Shown: in pieces, positions 8,255 to 16,916 of the stretch | How the letters are laid out: every line of letters begins with the position of its first letter | Position numbering within the stretch: position 1 is the first letter of the stretch | NCBI RefSeq assembly: GCF_000758305.1 | Contig: NZ_CP009458.1 | Location: forward strand, 3,968,001-4,032,000 | Source: Cedecea neteri | GTDB taxonomy: Bacteria; Pseudomonadota; Gammaproteobacteria; Enterobacterales; Enterobacteriaceae | Direction: 5' to 3' | DNA length: 64,000 nt | The notes under the pieces: model-generated | Seen by the model: only the letters and a program-made list of their open reading frames with translations | Told to the model about the DNA's origin: nothing | Databases searched by the model: none | Made by a program: the position numbers and the translations under genes

Positions 8255-9139
8255 TTACTTGCTCAGACCATGTTTAACCAGCCACTGATGCGCCACGTCA
8301 TCAATGCTGGCAAATTCAGCAAGCTGCCCGTTCATGGCAATCAGATCAGCGGTGGTTAGCTGAGCCGAGACTTTATTCAGCGTGCCTTCAATCGTCGGAT
8401 TCAGCGTGGTGGTGGCCACAATCGGGACGATGTTTTGCGCCGCAAACAGGTTTTTCGGATCGGCCAGCGCCACCAGATGGTCTTTCTGGATTTCCGGCGT
8501 GGTGGAGGTTAAATCCGCCGCCTGAATTTGATTATTCTTCAGTGCGGTCAGCGTCAGCGGGCCCGCGACGTCCAGCACTTTGAAGCTCTTGAAGTTCAGG
8601 CCATACACTTCTTTCAGGCCAGGCACGCCTTCGTGACGCGTTTTCCATTCAGCCGGGCCGCCCAGAATAAGTTCTGCCGCGTGAGGCTTCAGATCTTCAA
8701 TGGTTTTGAGGTTGTACTTATCCGCCGTTTTTTTGGTGACGGCGATAACGTCGCTGTTTTGCGCCACGGAGGTATTCAGCATTTTCACTTTGGCCGGCAG
8801 CTTCGCCGCCAGCGCGGTCGCCACTTCGTCAGAGCTGTGCGCTTTATTATTGGCATCCAGGTAGCTCAGCAGCGCGCCGCTGTACTCCGGGATAACGTTA
8901 ATCGAGCCGTCCAGCAGGGCCGGAATATAAACTTCGCGGCTGCCGATGTTGAGCTTCTTCTCCACCGGGATGTTTTGCGCTTCCAGCGCACCGGCGTAAA
9001 TCGTCGCCAGCAGCTGGTTTTCAGGGAAATCAGCCGAGCCAATAATCACCTTCTGCCCCGCATCTGCCGCCCACGCGGAGGAAACAACGGACAGCATCGC
9101 GGCACTCAACAGCGTCAAACAACGTTTCTTCATATTCAT
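8255..9139 (-). CDS. Osmoprotectant/betaine-type ABC transporter substrate-binding protein
   Basis: About 294 residues, with a Sec signal peptide ending at AWA and then a mature OpuAC/OsmF-type periplasmic binding protein. The family opening VIIGSADFPENQLLATIYAGAL and the NVIPEYSG motif are clear. Such proteins bind quaternary ammonium compounds in an aromatic cage. The frame extends to GTG 9148, but ATG 9139 has AAGGTG 6 nt upstream and is preferred. Downstream of two permeases and an ATPase, and 10 nt upstream of the lyase gene, it makes a complete importer whose cargo is probably the lyase substrate. Related systems carry glycine betaine, choline, carnitine, histidine (HutXWV) or ergothioneine. 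Confidence 0.9.
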   Translation of the reverse strand: MNMKKRCLTLLSAAMLSVVSSAWAADAGQKVIIGSADFPENQLLATIYAGALEAQNIPVEKKLNIGSREVYIPALLDGSINVIPEYSGALLSYLDANNKAHSSDEVATALAAKLPAKVKMLNTSVAQNSDVIAVTKKTADKYNLKTIEDLKPHAAELILGGPAEWKTRHEGVPGLKEVYGLNFKSFKVLDVAGPLTLTALKNNQIQAADLTSTTPEIQKDHLVALADPKNLFAAQNIVPIVATTTLNPTIEGTLNKVSAQLTTADLIAMNGQLAEFASIDDVAHQWLVKHGLSK

Positions 9140-9172
9140 CGCTTTCACCTTGTGTAATTAACGGGCTCAACA

Positions 9173-9853
9173 TCACTGGGGTTTGATACGTCGGGAAATA
9201 CCGTGGGACACCACGTACTTCACCGAAAGGGAAAAGAACACATCCACGAGCAGCGCCAGAATGGCAACCAGCACCGCGCCAGCTGTCATCTGGGCAAAAT
9301 CGTTCGCTGCGCGACCATCGATAATCAACCGCCCCAGGCCTCCAAGAGAGACGTAAGCCGCAATGGTGGCGGTCGAGATAATCTGCAGCGTGGCGCTGCG
9401 AATGCCGGACAGAATCAACGGCGTGGCGCAAGGCAACTCCACCTGAGTCAGCACCTGGAACGGCGTCAGGCCAATACCTTTGGCGGCGTCGTGCACGCTT
9501 GGGTCAACGGAGCGAATCCCCGCATGAACGCCCAGCGCTATCGGCGGCAGGGCTAATACCACCAGCACGATAATGCACGGCAAAATAAAGGCCATGTCGG
9601 ACTCGAAGTAGCCCGCCATCAGAATAACCAACAGGATAATCAGGCCAAACGACGGCAGAGAACGAAGCGCGTTGGTGGTGCCAATCAGCAGCGCCTCTCC
9701 TTTGCCGGTATGGCCGGTGTAGCAGCCCACCGGAAACGCGATGGCTATCGCTATCGCCAGCGCCACCGCGCTGTAGCCGATATGCTGCGCCAGCAGCGGG
9801 AGAATACCGTCATCGCCATACCAGTGGCTGAGCGTAAAGAACCAGTCAGACAT
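9173..9853 (-). CDS. ABC transporter permease, OpuC/YehY type
   Basis: A 226-residue inner-membrane permease of the BPD_transp_1 family with about six hydrophobic segments. The cytoplasmic EAA-like loop appears as DAAKGIGLTPFQVLTQVELPCATPLILSG, which contacts the ATPase. It is the second of two permeases in the operon and lies 3 nt after the other permease gene. Two unequal permeases, a separate binding protein and a CBS-type ATPase are the normal composition of YehWXYZ/OpuC importers for quaternary ammonium compounds. Confidence 0.9.
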   Translation of the reverse strand: MSDWFFTLSHWYGDDGILPLLAQHIGYSAVALAIAIAIAFPVGCYTGHTGKGEALLIGTTNALRSLPSFGLIILLVILMAGYFESDMAFILPCIIVLVVLALPPIALGVHAGIRSVDPSVHDAAKGIGLTPFQVLTQVELPCATPLILSGIRSATLQIISTATIAAYVSLGGLGRLIIDGRAANDFAQMTAGAVLVAILALLVDVFFSLSVKYVVSHGISRRIKPQ

Positions 9854-9856
9854 ACT

Positions 9857-10501
9857 TTATCCCCTTGTTGGCTGCCAGCGGCTTAATGAGCGGGTGACGG
9901 CCACGACCACGCAGTCGAGCACGAAAGCCAGCACGATACACAGCACGATGCCGGCAATAATTGGCGTCAGAAACTGCAGCTGAAACCCCTGAGTAAACAG
10001 CGACCCGAGCTGCGGAGCGCCGATCAGTGCAGCGACTGAAACAATGCTGACGTTAGAGACCACGGCAACCCGCATCCCCGAGCCAATCACCGGTACCGCC
10101 AGCGGCAAATCAACCTGGAAAAACTGGTGCACCGGCTTGTAGCCGAGGGCAAAAGCGGACTGCCGGGTGTCGGTGGGCACTGAATCCAGGCCGTCGCACA
10201 CGGTTCTGACCAGCAGCGCAAAGCTATAAATCGTCAGCGCCACCACCACGTTGATCGGGTCAAGGATTTGTGTGCCGAGCAGCGGGGGCAGCAGCACAAA
10301 CAGCGCCAGGGACGGGATGGTATAGAGCAGCCCGAACAGGTTAAGAATGACGCCCTTTACGCGCGGCATGCTGCTCACCAGCCAGCCAGCCGGAATCGCC
10401 AGCAGCAGGCCAATCAGGATCGGCGTCACCGAAAGGTAGAGATGCCACAGCAGCAAATGGAAAATTTTGTCGCTCTGCGCCCACAGCCAGTCAAATCTCA
10501 T
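9857..10501 (-). CDS. ABC transporter permease, OpuC/YehW type
   Basis: A 214-residue integral membrane permease with about five or six membrane segments and the conserved loop YKPVHQFFQVDLPLAVPVIGSG for ATPase coupling. Its start codon overlaps the stop of the ATPase gene (ATGA at 10498-10501), showing tight coupling. It partners with the permease at 9173-9853. Sequence features fit the OpuCB/YehW/YehY group; the transported molecule cannot be read from the sequence. Confidence 0.9.
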   Translation of the reverse strand: MRFDWLWAQSDKIFHLLLWHLYLSVTPILIGLLLAIPAGWLVSSMPRVKGVILNLFGLLYTIPSLALFVLLPPLLGTQILDPINVVVALTIYSFALLVRTVCDGLDSVPTDTRQSAFALGYKPVHQFFQVDLPLAVPVIGSGMRVAVVSNVSIVSVAALIGAPQLGSLFTQGFQLQFLTPIIAGIVLCIVLAFVLDCVVVAVTRSLSRWQPTRG

Positions 10502-11595
10502 ACCGCCTCCCGCGCCATCGACTTGCAGGCATCCAGGACGTGATCCAGCCCCAGCGTCCCCAGCACTTCTGCACGCTCACCAATCACCACCGCCCGGTGG
10601 CACGGCGAGCTGAGCGCGGAGTCAAGCATCTGGCGCAGCGTGCCGGTTTGCGGGAAGAAGGTTGCGCCCAGATTAATGTGCTCCGGCACCACGGCCTCAA
10701 CCTGCTGGTGCGTATCAAACCAGCCGCAGGCTTTGCCTTCGCGGGTCACCAGCAGCCAGCGCTGCACCGCAATGTTGCGCGCCATATCAATAGGCGTGCC
10801 TACTTCAGCGGTCGGCTCCGTCTGCATTGAAGCCAGCGGGCCGGAATTGTAGAAACTCAGCTTGCGATAGCCGCGGTCGCGGCCAATAAAGTCGGCAACA
10901 AAATCACTCTGCGGGGCGTTAAGCAGTTCACCCGGGGAAGCCATCTGCCCCAGCTTACCGCCAGGCTTCAAAACCGCGACCAGATCGCCCAGCTTCATGG
11001 CTTCATCGATGTCGTGAGTCACCATAATGATGGTTTTGCTTACTTCCTTTTGAATGCGGAGAAACTCTTCCTGCAGTTGGTCACGCACCACCGGATCCAC
11101 AGCGCTAAAAGGCTCATCCATCAGCATGAACTCCGGGTCAGCGGCCAGCGCTCGGGCAACCCCGACACGCTGCTGCTGGCCACCGGAAAGCTGCCACGGA
11201 TAGCGTTTCGCCAGCTGCGGGGCCAGGCCGACAACTTCCAGCAGTTCCCCTGCTCTCGCGCGGGCTTTGGTCTTAGGCATGCCGTTGAGGATCGCGGTGG
11301 TGGCAATGTTGTCGATGATGTTTCGGTGCGGGAACAGACCTGCATTCTGAATAACGTAGCCAATGCGGCGGCGCAGCTGCACCACGTCCATGGCGGAGGT
11401 AGATTCGCCGTTAAGCAGGATTTCGCCGGAGGACGGCTCAATCAGCCGATTAATCATGCGCAGTGACGTTGTTTTCCCACAACCGGAAGGGCCTACCAGT
11501 ACGGTGATCTTGCCGCCGGGTGCGGTGAGATTCAGTCCATCCACCACGACCGTGCCGTCGTCATAAAACTTGGTCACATTGTTGAAAGTAATCAT
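10498..11595 (-). CDS. ABC transporter ATP-binding protein, OpuCA/ProV type
   Basis: A 365-residue ATPase with Walker A GPSGCGKTT (35-43), signature LSGGQQQR (136-143), Walker B FMLMDE (156-161) and the switch His194. The C-terminal 100 or so residues form a CBS-type module found in the glycine-betaine/QAT importers, which senses ionic strength or nucleotides. It is the first gene of the eight-gene minus-strand operon running to 3833. The promoter region upstream contains a HutC-type palindrome at 11662-11675, so uptake is probably induced with the hut genes. Confidence 0.92.
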   Translation of the reverse strand: MITFNNVTKFYDDGTVVVDGLNLTAPGGKITVLVGPSGCGKTTSLRMINRLIEPSSGEILLNGESTSAMDVVQLRRRIGYVIQNAGLFPHRNIIDNIATTAILNGMPKTKARARAGELLEVVGLAPQLAKRYPWQLSGGQQQRVGVARALAADPEFMLMDEPFSAVDPVVRDQLQEEFLRIQKEVSKTIIMVTHDIDEAMKLGDLVAVLKPGGKLGQMASPGELLNAPQSDFVADFIGRDRGYRKLSFYNSGPLASMQTEPTAEVGTPIDMARNIAVQRWLLVTREGKACGWFDTHQQVEAVVPEHINLGATFFPQTGTLRQMLDSALSSPCHRAVVIGERAEVLGTLGLDHVLDACKSMAREAV

Positions 11596-11661
11596 CGCTA
11601 CGCCTCATGGTCATCTGGCTGCCGAAGAAATGAACGGCTGCGTAAAAAAGCTATGTATAGC

Positions 11662-11675
11662 ATTGTATGTACAAT
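11662..11675. promoter_or_regulatory. HutC-type operator before the importer-lyase operon
   Basis: ATTGTA-TG-TACAAT, with perfect 6-bp arms and a 2-nt centre, about 67 bp upstream of the ATPase start. It matches the TTGTAnnTACAA pattern of the site between hutF and hutC. Binding inferred. Confidence 0.68.
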
Positions 11676-12010
11676 CTGCAAAGCCTGTGCCATAACAAAT
11701 ACGCAACATCGAAAACAATGATATTTATTGTTTAAAAACAAATAAATAATGAATTTATTAAATTTTAAGTGTGATCAACTCGTGATTTTTATCAGGATTA
11801 AACGGTGCCTTTCTGGCGATTTGCCAGCTATCTGAACTGCTCTTTTTGCCCCAAAAAGGATCAATCTCTTTGTAAAGAGCGCCAAAATGGTGCGAAAGAG
11901 GTCGAAAAAGAAACGATATATGATGTAACTACTTACCAGAACTTATTTAAGTTATTGATTTAAAACGATAATAAAATGTTTTTCGTGCCTGGCATCAAAT
12001 GTGCTAATCA

Positions 12011-12020
12011 TGTATATACA
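12011..12020. promoter_or_regulatory. HutC-type operator before hutU
   Basis: TGTATATACA, identical to the 10-bp palindrome at 2400-2409, located 70 bp before the hutU ATG. The identity over 10 bp in front of another hut operon is the support. Confidence 0.7.
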
Positions 12021-12090
12021 AGCAAACGAAAAGATGACATGGTATTTTTCGTGAGCACTTTCCCCGTTATCTTAAAACAAGGTGAACCCC

Positions 12091-13767
12091 ATGAAGAGTG
12101 AGTTTTCTCGTTATCGTGATGTTGAAATCAGGGCGCCACGCGGCACGAAGCTGAATGCAAAAAGCTGGCTGACGGAAGCCCCGCTGCGCATGCTGATGAA
12201 TAACCTCGATCCGGACGTGGCTGAAAACCCGAAAGAACTGGTGGTTTACGGCGGCATTGGCCGGGCGGCGAGAAACTGGGAGTGCTACGACAAAATGGTC
12301 GAAGCACTTAAAGCCCTGAATGAAGATGAAACCCTGCTGGTGCAGTCCGGCAAGCCGGTTGGCGTCTTTAAAACTCACGCCAACGCCCCTCGCGTGCTGA
12401 TTGCCAACTCTAACCTGGTGCCACATTGGGCAAACTGGGAACACTTTAACGAACTGGATGCTAAAGGTCTGGCGATGTACGGCCAGATGACCGCCGGGTC
12501 GTGGATCTACATCGGCAGCCAGGGCATTGTGCAGGGCACCTATGAAACCTTCGTGGAAGCAGGTCGCCAGCACTACAACGGCTCACTAGCCGGGCGTTGG
12601 GTGCTCACTGCGGGCCTCGGCGGCATGGGCGGCGCGCAGCCGCTGGCCGCTACGCTTGCTGGTGCCTGTTCACTGAACATTGAATGCCAGCAGTCGCGCA
12701 TCGACTTCCGTCTGCGCACCGGGTATGTCGACGAGCAGGCCAAAGATCTGGACGACGCCCTCGCCCGCCTCAAACGCTACACCGGCGAAGGGAAAGCCGT
12801 CTCTATCGCCCTGCACGGTAATGCGGCAGAAGTTCTGCCTGAGCTGGTGAAACGTGGCGTGCGCCCGGACATGGTCACCGATCAGACCAGTGCCCACGAC
12901 CCGCTTAACGGCTACCTGCCCGTTGGCTGGAGCTGGGAAGAGTACCGCGAGCGCGCAGCCGTTGAGCCCGCAGTGGTTACTCAGGCGGCGAAAGCCTCCA
13001 TGGCAGAACACGTGAAAGCGATGCTAGCCTTCCAGCAGCAGGGCATTCCTACCTTTGATTACGGCAACAACATCCGCCAGATGGCCAAAGAAATGGGCGT
13101 CAGCAACGCCTTTGATTTTCCGGGCTTTGTGCCGGCTTATATTCGCCCGCTGTTCTGCCGTGGGATCGGGCCTTTCCGCTGGGCTGCGCTCTCAGGCAAC
13201 CCGGAAGATATTTACCGTACCGATGCCAAAGTCAAAGAGCTGATCCCGGACGACAAGCACCTGCACCGCTGGCTGGACATGGCCAAGGAGCGCATTAGCT
13301 TCCAGGGCCTGCCGGCGCGTATCTGCTGGGTCGGCCTCGGTCAGCGCGCAAAACTGGGCCTGGCGTTTAACGAAATGGTCAGAAGCGGCGAGCTGTCCGC
13401 CCCTATCGTCATTGGCCGCGATCACCTTGATTCCGGTTCGGTGGCAAGCCCGAATCGCGAAACCGAATCGATGCAGGATGGCTCCGATGCCGTCTCCGAC
13501 TGGCCGCTGCTGAATGCCCTACTGAACACGGCCAGCGGCGCGACCTGGGTTTCCCTGCACCACGGCGGCGGCGTCGGCATGGGCTTCTCACAGCACTCCG
13601 GCATGGTTATCGTCTGCGACGGTACCGACGAAGCGGCGGAGCGAATTGCTCGCGTGCTGAACAATGACCCGGCCACCGGCGTGATGCGCCATGCGGATGC
13701 GGGCTATGATATTGCTATTGAGTGCGCCAAAGAGCACGGCCTGAACCTGCCGATGCTGGCGAAGTAG
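12091..13767 (+). CDS. hutU: Urocanate hydratase (urocanase) HutU
   Basis: A 558-residue cytoplasmic enzyme, matching the usual length (about 557), that uses tightly bound NAD+ as an electrophile to hydrate urocanate to 4-imidazolone-5-propionate. The NAD-binding GGLGGMGGAQPL segment, the RIDFRLRTGYVD region and the ICWVGLGQRAKLGL motif with the conserved cysteine are present, as is the late HHGGGVGMGFSQHSG motif. The frame extends to a GTG at 12082, but ATG 12091 has AAGGTG 6 nt upstream and is preferred. It is the first gene of hutU-hutI-hutG. A HutC-type operator lies 70 bp upstream. Confidence 0.96.
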   Translation: MKSEFSRYRDVEIRAPRGTKLNAKSWLTEAPLRMLMNNLDPDVAENPKELVVYGGIGRAARNWECYDKMVEALKALNEDETLLVQSGKPVGVFKTHANAPRVLIANSNLVPHWANWEHFNELDAKGLAMYGQMTAGSWIYIGSQGIVQGTYETFVEAGRQHYNGSLAGRWVLTAGLGGMGGAQPLAATLAGACSLNIECQQSRIDFRLRTGYVDEQAKDLDDALARLKRYTGEGKAVSIALHGNAAEVLPELVKRGVRPDMVTDQTSAHDPLNGYLPVGWSWEEYRERAAVEPAVVTQAAKASMAEHVKAMLAFQQQGIPTFDYGNNIRQMAKEMGVSNAFDFPGFVPAYIRPLFCRGIGPFRWAALSGNPEDIYRTDAKVKELIPDDKHLHRWLDMAKERISFQGLPARICWVGLGQRAKLGLAFNEMVRSGELSAPIVIGRDHLDSGSVASPNRETESMQDGSDAVSDWPLLNALLNTASGATWVSLHHGGGVGMGFSQHSGMVIVCDGTDEAAERIARVLNNDPATGVMRHADAGYDIAIECAKEHGLNLPMLAK

Positions 13768-13818
13768 TTCCCCTGGGGCGCGGCTTTCGTCGTGCCCCGT
13801 CCTGATGAGAGAGATCTT

Positions 13819-15027
13819 ATGCGGATTTTATGGCGTAACTGCCACATCACCACCATGGTCAGCGGCAAGTACAATATTATCGAAGACGCGGCGATGCTGA
13901 CCGAAGGCGACAAAATTATCTGGGTTGGCCCCGACAGTCAGCGCCCAAACCAGCCCCACGACGAAGAACGCGATCTGCAGGGCAAACTTGTCACCCCGGG
14001 CCTTATCGACTGCCACACCCACAGCGTGTTCGGCGGCAACCGCAGTCAGGAATATGAAATGCGCCTGAACGGTGCAACCTACGCGGATATTGCCGCTGCG
14101 GGCGGCGGGATAGCCAGTACGGTTAAGGCCACGCGTCAGGCGAGCGAAGCCGAACTGCTGGCAAGCGCCAGTCGCCGTATCAACGCGCTGCGTAAAGACG
14201 GCGTGACCACCCTGGAAGTGAAATCAGGCTACGGTCTCAGCTTTGACGACGAGCGCAAAATGCTGCGTGTTGTCCGCCAGCTGGCGCAAAGTCTGCCGCT
14301 GACGATTTACAGTACCTGCCTGGCCGCGCACGCCCTGCCCCCGGAATACAAAGACCGCAGCGACGACTTTATCACTGACGTTTGTGAACGCTGGTTACCA
14401 GAGTTGCACCGTGAAGGGCTCGTTGATGCCGTTGATGCCTTCTGTGAACACCTTGCCTTTTCCGTGCCGCAGGTTGAGCGTGTCTTTGTGAAAGCCCATG
14501 AGCTGGGCCTGCCGGTTAAGCTTCATGCCGAACAGCTTTCGCTCTTGCATGGCGCAGGGCTTGCTGCCCGCCACAATGCGCTTTCTGCCGATCACCTGGA
14601 ATATCTCTGCGAAGACGATATTACGCTGATGGCAAAACACGGCACGACCGCCGTGCTGCTGCCCGGCGCGTTTTACTTCCTGCGCGAAACGCAGAAGCCG
14701 CCGGTGGCGCTACTGCGTAAACATCACGTGCCGATGGCCATTTCCAGCGACCTGAACCCAGGCACCTCCCCGGTGCAGTCCCTGCGTCTGATGATGAACA
14801 TGGCCTGCACGCTGTTTGGCCTGACGCCGGAAGAAGCGCTTGCTGGCGTGACGCTAAATGCGGCGCGCGCGCTCGGGATTAGCGAGAAAACGGGCACCCT
14901 GGAAGCAGGTAAAGAAGCCAGCTTTGTCGCCTGGGAAATAGACCACCCCGCCGAGCTGAGCTACTGGCTGGGCGGCACGCTCTCCAAACAGGTTATCTAT
15001 CAAGGTAAAGAGGTGTGGAATGATTAA
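13819..15027 (+). CDS. hutI: Imidazolonepropionase HutI
   Basis: About 402 residues, metal-dependent amidohydrolase that opens 4-imidazolone-5-propionate to N-formimino-L-glutamate. The metal motif is H66-T-H68 in DCHTHSVFGGNR, with later histidines in KLHAEQLS and SADHLEYL and the Asp in ISSDLNPGT. An upstream in-frame GTG at 13792 would add nine residues, but ATG 13819 with the purine-rich GAGAGA upstream gives the expected length. Its 3' end overlaps hutG by 8 nt, so the two are coupled. Confidence 0.95.
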   Translation: MRILWRNCHITTMVSGKYNIIEDAAMLTEGDKIIWVGPDSQRPNQPHDEERDLQGKLVTPGLIDCHTHSVFGGNRSQEYEMRLNGATYADIAAAGGGIASTVKATRQASEAELLASASRRINALRKDGVTTLEVKSGYGLSFDDERKMLRVVRQLAQSLPLTIYSTCLAAHALPPEYKDRSDDFITDVCERWLPELHREGLVDAVDAFCEHLAFSVPQVERVFVKAHELGLPVKLHAEQLSLLHGAGLAARHNALSADHLEYLCEDDITLMAKHGTTAVLLPGAFYFLRETQKPPVALLRKHHVPMAISSDLNPGTSPVQSLRLMMNMACTLFGLTPEEALAGVTLNAARALGISEKTGTLEAGKEASFVAWEIDHPAELSYWLGGTLSKQVIYQGKEVWND

Positions 15028-15817
15028 GGGCTTTGAGCTTCATCAGGGCAAGCTGCCGCTGCTGATCAGCATGCCGCATCCGGGTACACAGTTAACGCCG
15101 GAAGTGGCTAACGGGCTGACGGCGCGGGCCAAAAAACTGGAAGATACCGACTGGCATATTCCCAGACTTTATCAGCCAATACGTGACATGGGTGCCAGCA
15201 TACTCAGCGCCAACTACTCGCGCTACGTGGTGGATTTGAACCGTCCGTCGGACGATAAGCCGCTGTACACCACGGCTACCACCGGGCTTTACCCGGACAT
15301 TTTTTTCGACGGCGAACCACTGTTCGAGGCGGGAAAATCCCCCGATGCACAGGCCAGAGCCGACATCCTGACCAACATCTGGCAACCCTATCACCAGGCG
15401 CTTGCCCAGGAACTGGCAAGGCTGAAAGAAATCTTTGGCTATGCCCTGCTGTGGGACGCGCATTCTATTAAATCCGTGGTACCTCGCCTGTTCGAAGGTC
15501 GCCTGTCGGATCTTAATTTCGGCACCGCGGACGGCACCAGCTGCGATCCGGCTCTCAGCGCTGAACTGTTGAAAACCAGCGAGCATTTTAACGGCTACAG
15601 CAAAGTGCTGAACGGCCGCTTTAAGGGAGGCCATATCACGCGCCATTACGGTGCGCCGCAGCAAAATATCCATGCCGTGCAGCTGGAAGTGGCCCAGTGT
15701 TGCTATATGGATGAAGAGAGTTTTGCCTGGTCTGAGGAAAAAGGAGCCCAGTTCCAGCAGGTGATCGCCCGCCTGATTGAAACCGCCCTGGCATGGGGGC
15801 AGCGGCAGTACGGCTAA
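15020..15817 (+). CDS. hutG: N-formylglutamate deformylase HutG
   Basis: A 265-residue N-formylglutamate amidohydrolase that releases formate and L-glutamate, the last step of the five-step pathway. It shows the family motifs ISMPHPGTQL near the N-terminus, RYVVDLNRPSD, LWDAHSIKS and the HITRHYG segment. It is not the arginase-like formiminoglutamase that carries the same gene name in Klebsiella; this agrees with the presence of hutF. It overlaps hutI by 8 nt and ends the operon. No clear terminator follows before the next gene. Confidence 0.94.
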   Translation: MIKGFELHQGKLPLLISMPHPGTQLTPEVANGLTARAKKLEDTDWHIPRLYQPIRDMGASILSANYSRYVVDLNRPSDDKPLYTTATTGLYPDIFFDGEPLFEAGKSPDAQARADILTNIWQPYHQALAQELARLKEIFGYALLWDAHSIKSVVPRLFEGRLSDLNFGTADGTSCDPALSAELLKTSEHFNGYSKVLNGRFKGGHITRHYGAPQQNIHAVQLEVAQCCYMDEESFAWSEEKGAQFQQVIARLIETALAWGQRQYG

Positions 15818-15857
15818 CTCTCTTGACTTAATTTGTTAAAAGCGTACTTTTCAGGAC

Positions 15858-16838
15858 ATGAAAACGATTCTGGTTATTGTCCCTGACGGCGGCATGCTGT
15901 TTGAAGCCGCCGGTATCGCCGATATTCTGATGCAGGCTAATCGCCTGCATGCGGAAGCCTTGACCGAGCCCCGCTACCGCATCAGTATCGCCACCACTCA
16001 ACCTCATCACGTCGTGCACGGCATGTCCGGCCTGAACCTGCTGGCAGACCACCGGCTGGCCGACCTCGATCCCAATGAGCCTCGTGACACCATCATGATC
16101 ACCGGCAAAGGCCAAAGCGAGCCCGAAGGCAGCGCGGTGGTCGACTGGCTATGCCGCGCCGCGCCAAATACTCAGCGTATTGCCTCCGTGTGCGGCGGTG
16201 CGATGTTGCTGGCTCGCGCCGGGCTGCTGGATGGCCGCCGGGCAACGACCCACTGGCGAATGCTGGAAGAGATGCAGGCCAGGTGGCCGCAAATCAACGT
16301 GGAAGGCGGCCCTTTGTATATTCAGGACGGCCCGGTGTGGACCTCCGGCGGCGTGAGTTCTGGCTTTGATCTTACGCTGGCGTTGGTTGAGGCGGATTAC
16401 GGCTTCACCCTCGCGAGGGATGTGGCTCAGGATCTGGTGATGTACCTGCACCGCCCTGGCGGCCAGTTGCAGTTTAGCCGCTATCATCTGCGCCAGGCGG
16501 CCAACACCGGGCCGATAAGCCAGCTCCAGGACTGGCTGTTGGATAACCTGGCGGATGATTTGTCGGTAGAAAAACTGGCGGAACGGGTCGCCATGAGTCC
16601 ACGTAATTTTACCCGCGTCTTTACAAGGGAAACAGGCGTTACGCCCGCCCGTTATGTGGAAGAAGCCCGGCTAGCCGCCGCCCGCCACCATCTTGAGCAG
16701 TCAAACGATACCCTGGAGCGGGTCGCCTGCGCCTCGGGCTTTGGCACCGCCATTAACCTGCGCCGCGTCTTTGAGCGCCAGCTTCACCTCACGCCGGGGG
16801 AATACCGCGAACGTTTCCATTGCCGGAAGTTGGCATGA
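15858..16838 (+). CDS. GlxA-type regulator: DJ-1/PfpI domain plus AraC DNA-binding domain
   Basis: A 326-residue transcriptional regulator. Residues 1-190 are a class-I glutamine-amidotransferase-like (DJ-1/PfpI) domain with Cys112 in the nucleophile elbow (SVCGGAMLLA) and the RATTHW motif; residues 220-318 carry two AraC-type helix-turn-helix units. Proteins of this group sense amine-derived or nitrogenous metabolites, as in choline, carnitine and arginine catabolism. It lies 40 bp after hutG and 78 bp before the GAPDH gene on the same strand. It could regulate the neighbouring GAPDH gene or a betaine-related function. Ligand unknown. Confidence 0.9.
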   Translation: MKTILVIVPDGGMLFEAAGIADILMQANRLHAEALTEPRYRISIATTQPHHVVHGMSGLNLLADHRLADLDPNEPRDTIMITGKGQSEPEGSAVVDWLCRAAPNTQRIASVCGGAMLLARAGLLDGRRATTHWRMLEEMQARWPQINVEGGPLYIQDGPVWTSGGVSSGFDLTLALVEADYGFTLARDVAQDLVMYLHRPGGQLQFSRYHLRQAANTGPISQLQDWLLDNLADDLSVEKLAERVAMSPRNFTRVFTRETGVTPARYVEEARLAAARHHLEQSNDTLERVACASGFGTAINLRRVFERQLHLTPGEYRERFHCRKLA

Positions 16839-16916
16839 ATTGATCCTTTTTTGTCATTTACGCCATTTCACTCTGCGCCTACTCTGATGCCAGACATTCA
16901 AGAGAAGGAGTGAATC

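Larger units (their letters stand above)
11596..12090. promoter_or_regulatory. Divergent regulatory region between the importer operon and hutUIG
   Basis: About 495 bp without a gene, AT-rich in its centre (11690-11770 and 11930-12000). It contains two HutC-type palindromes, one near each gene. A half-site resembling CRP (TGTGATC) is at about 11772 but has no matching second half. No open frame worth reporting was seen. Confidence 0.7.

Noticed and set aside
11769..11786. CRP site in the hutU/importer gap
   Set aside because: Only one half (TGTGA) matches; the other half CGTGA is not TCACA.
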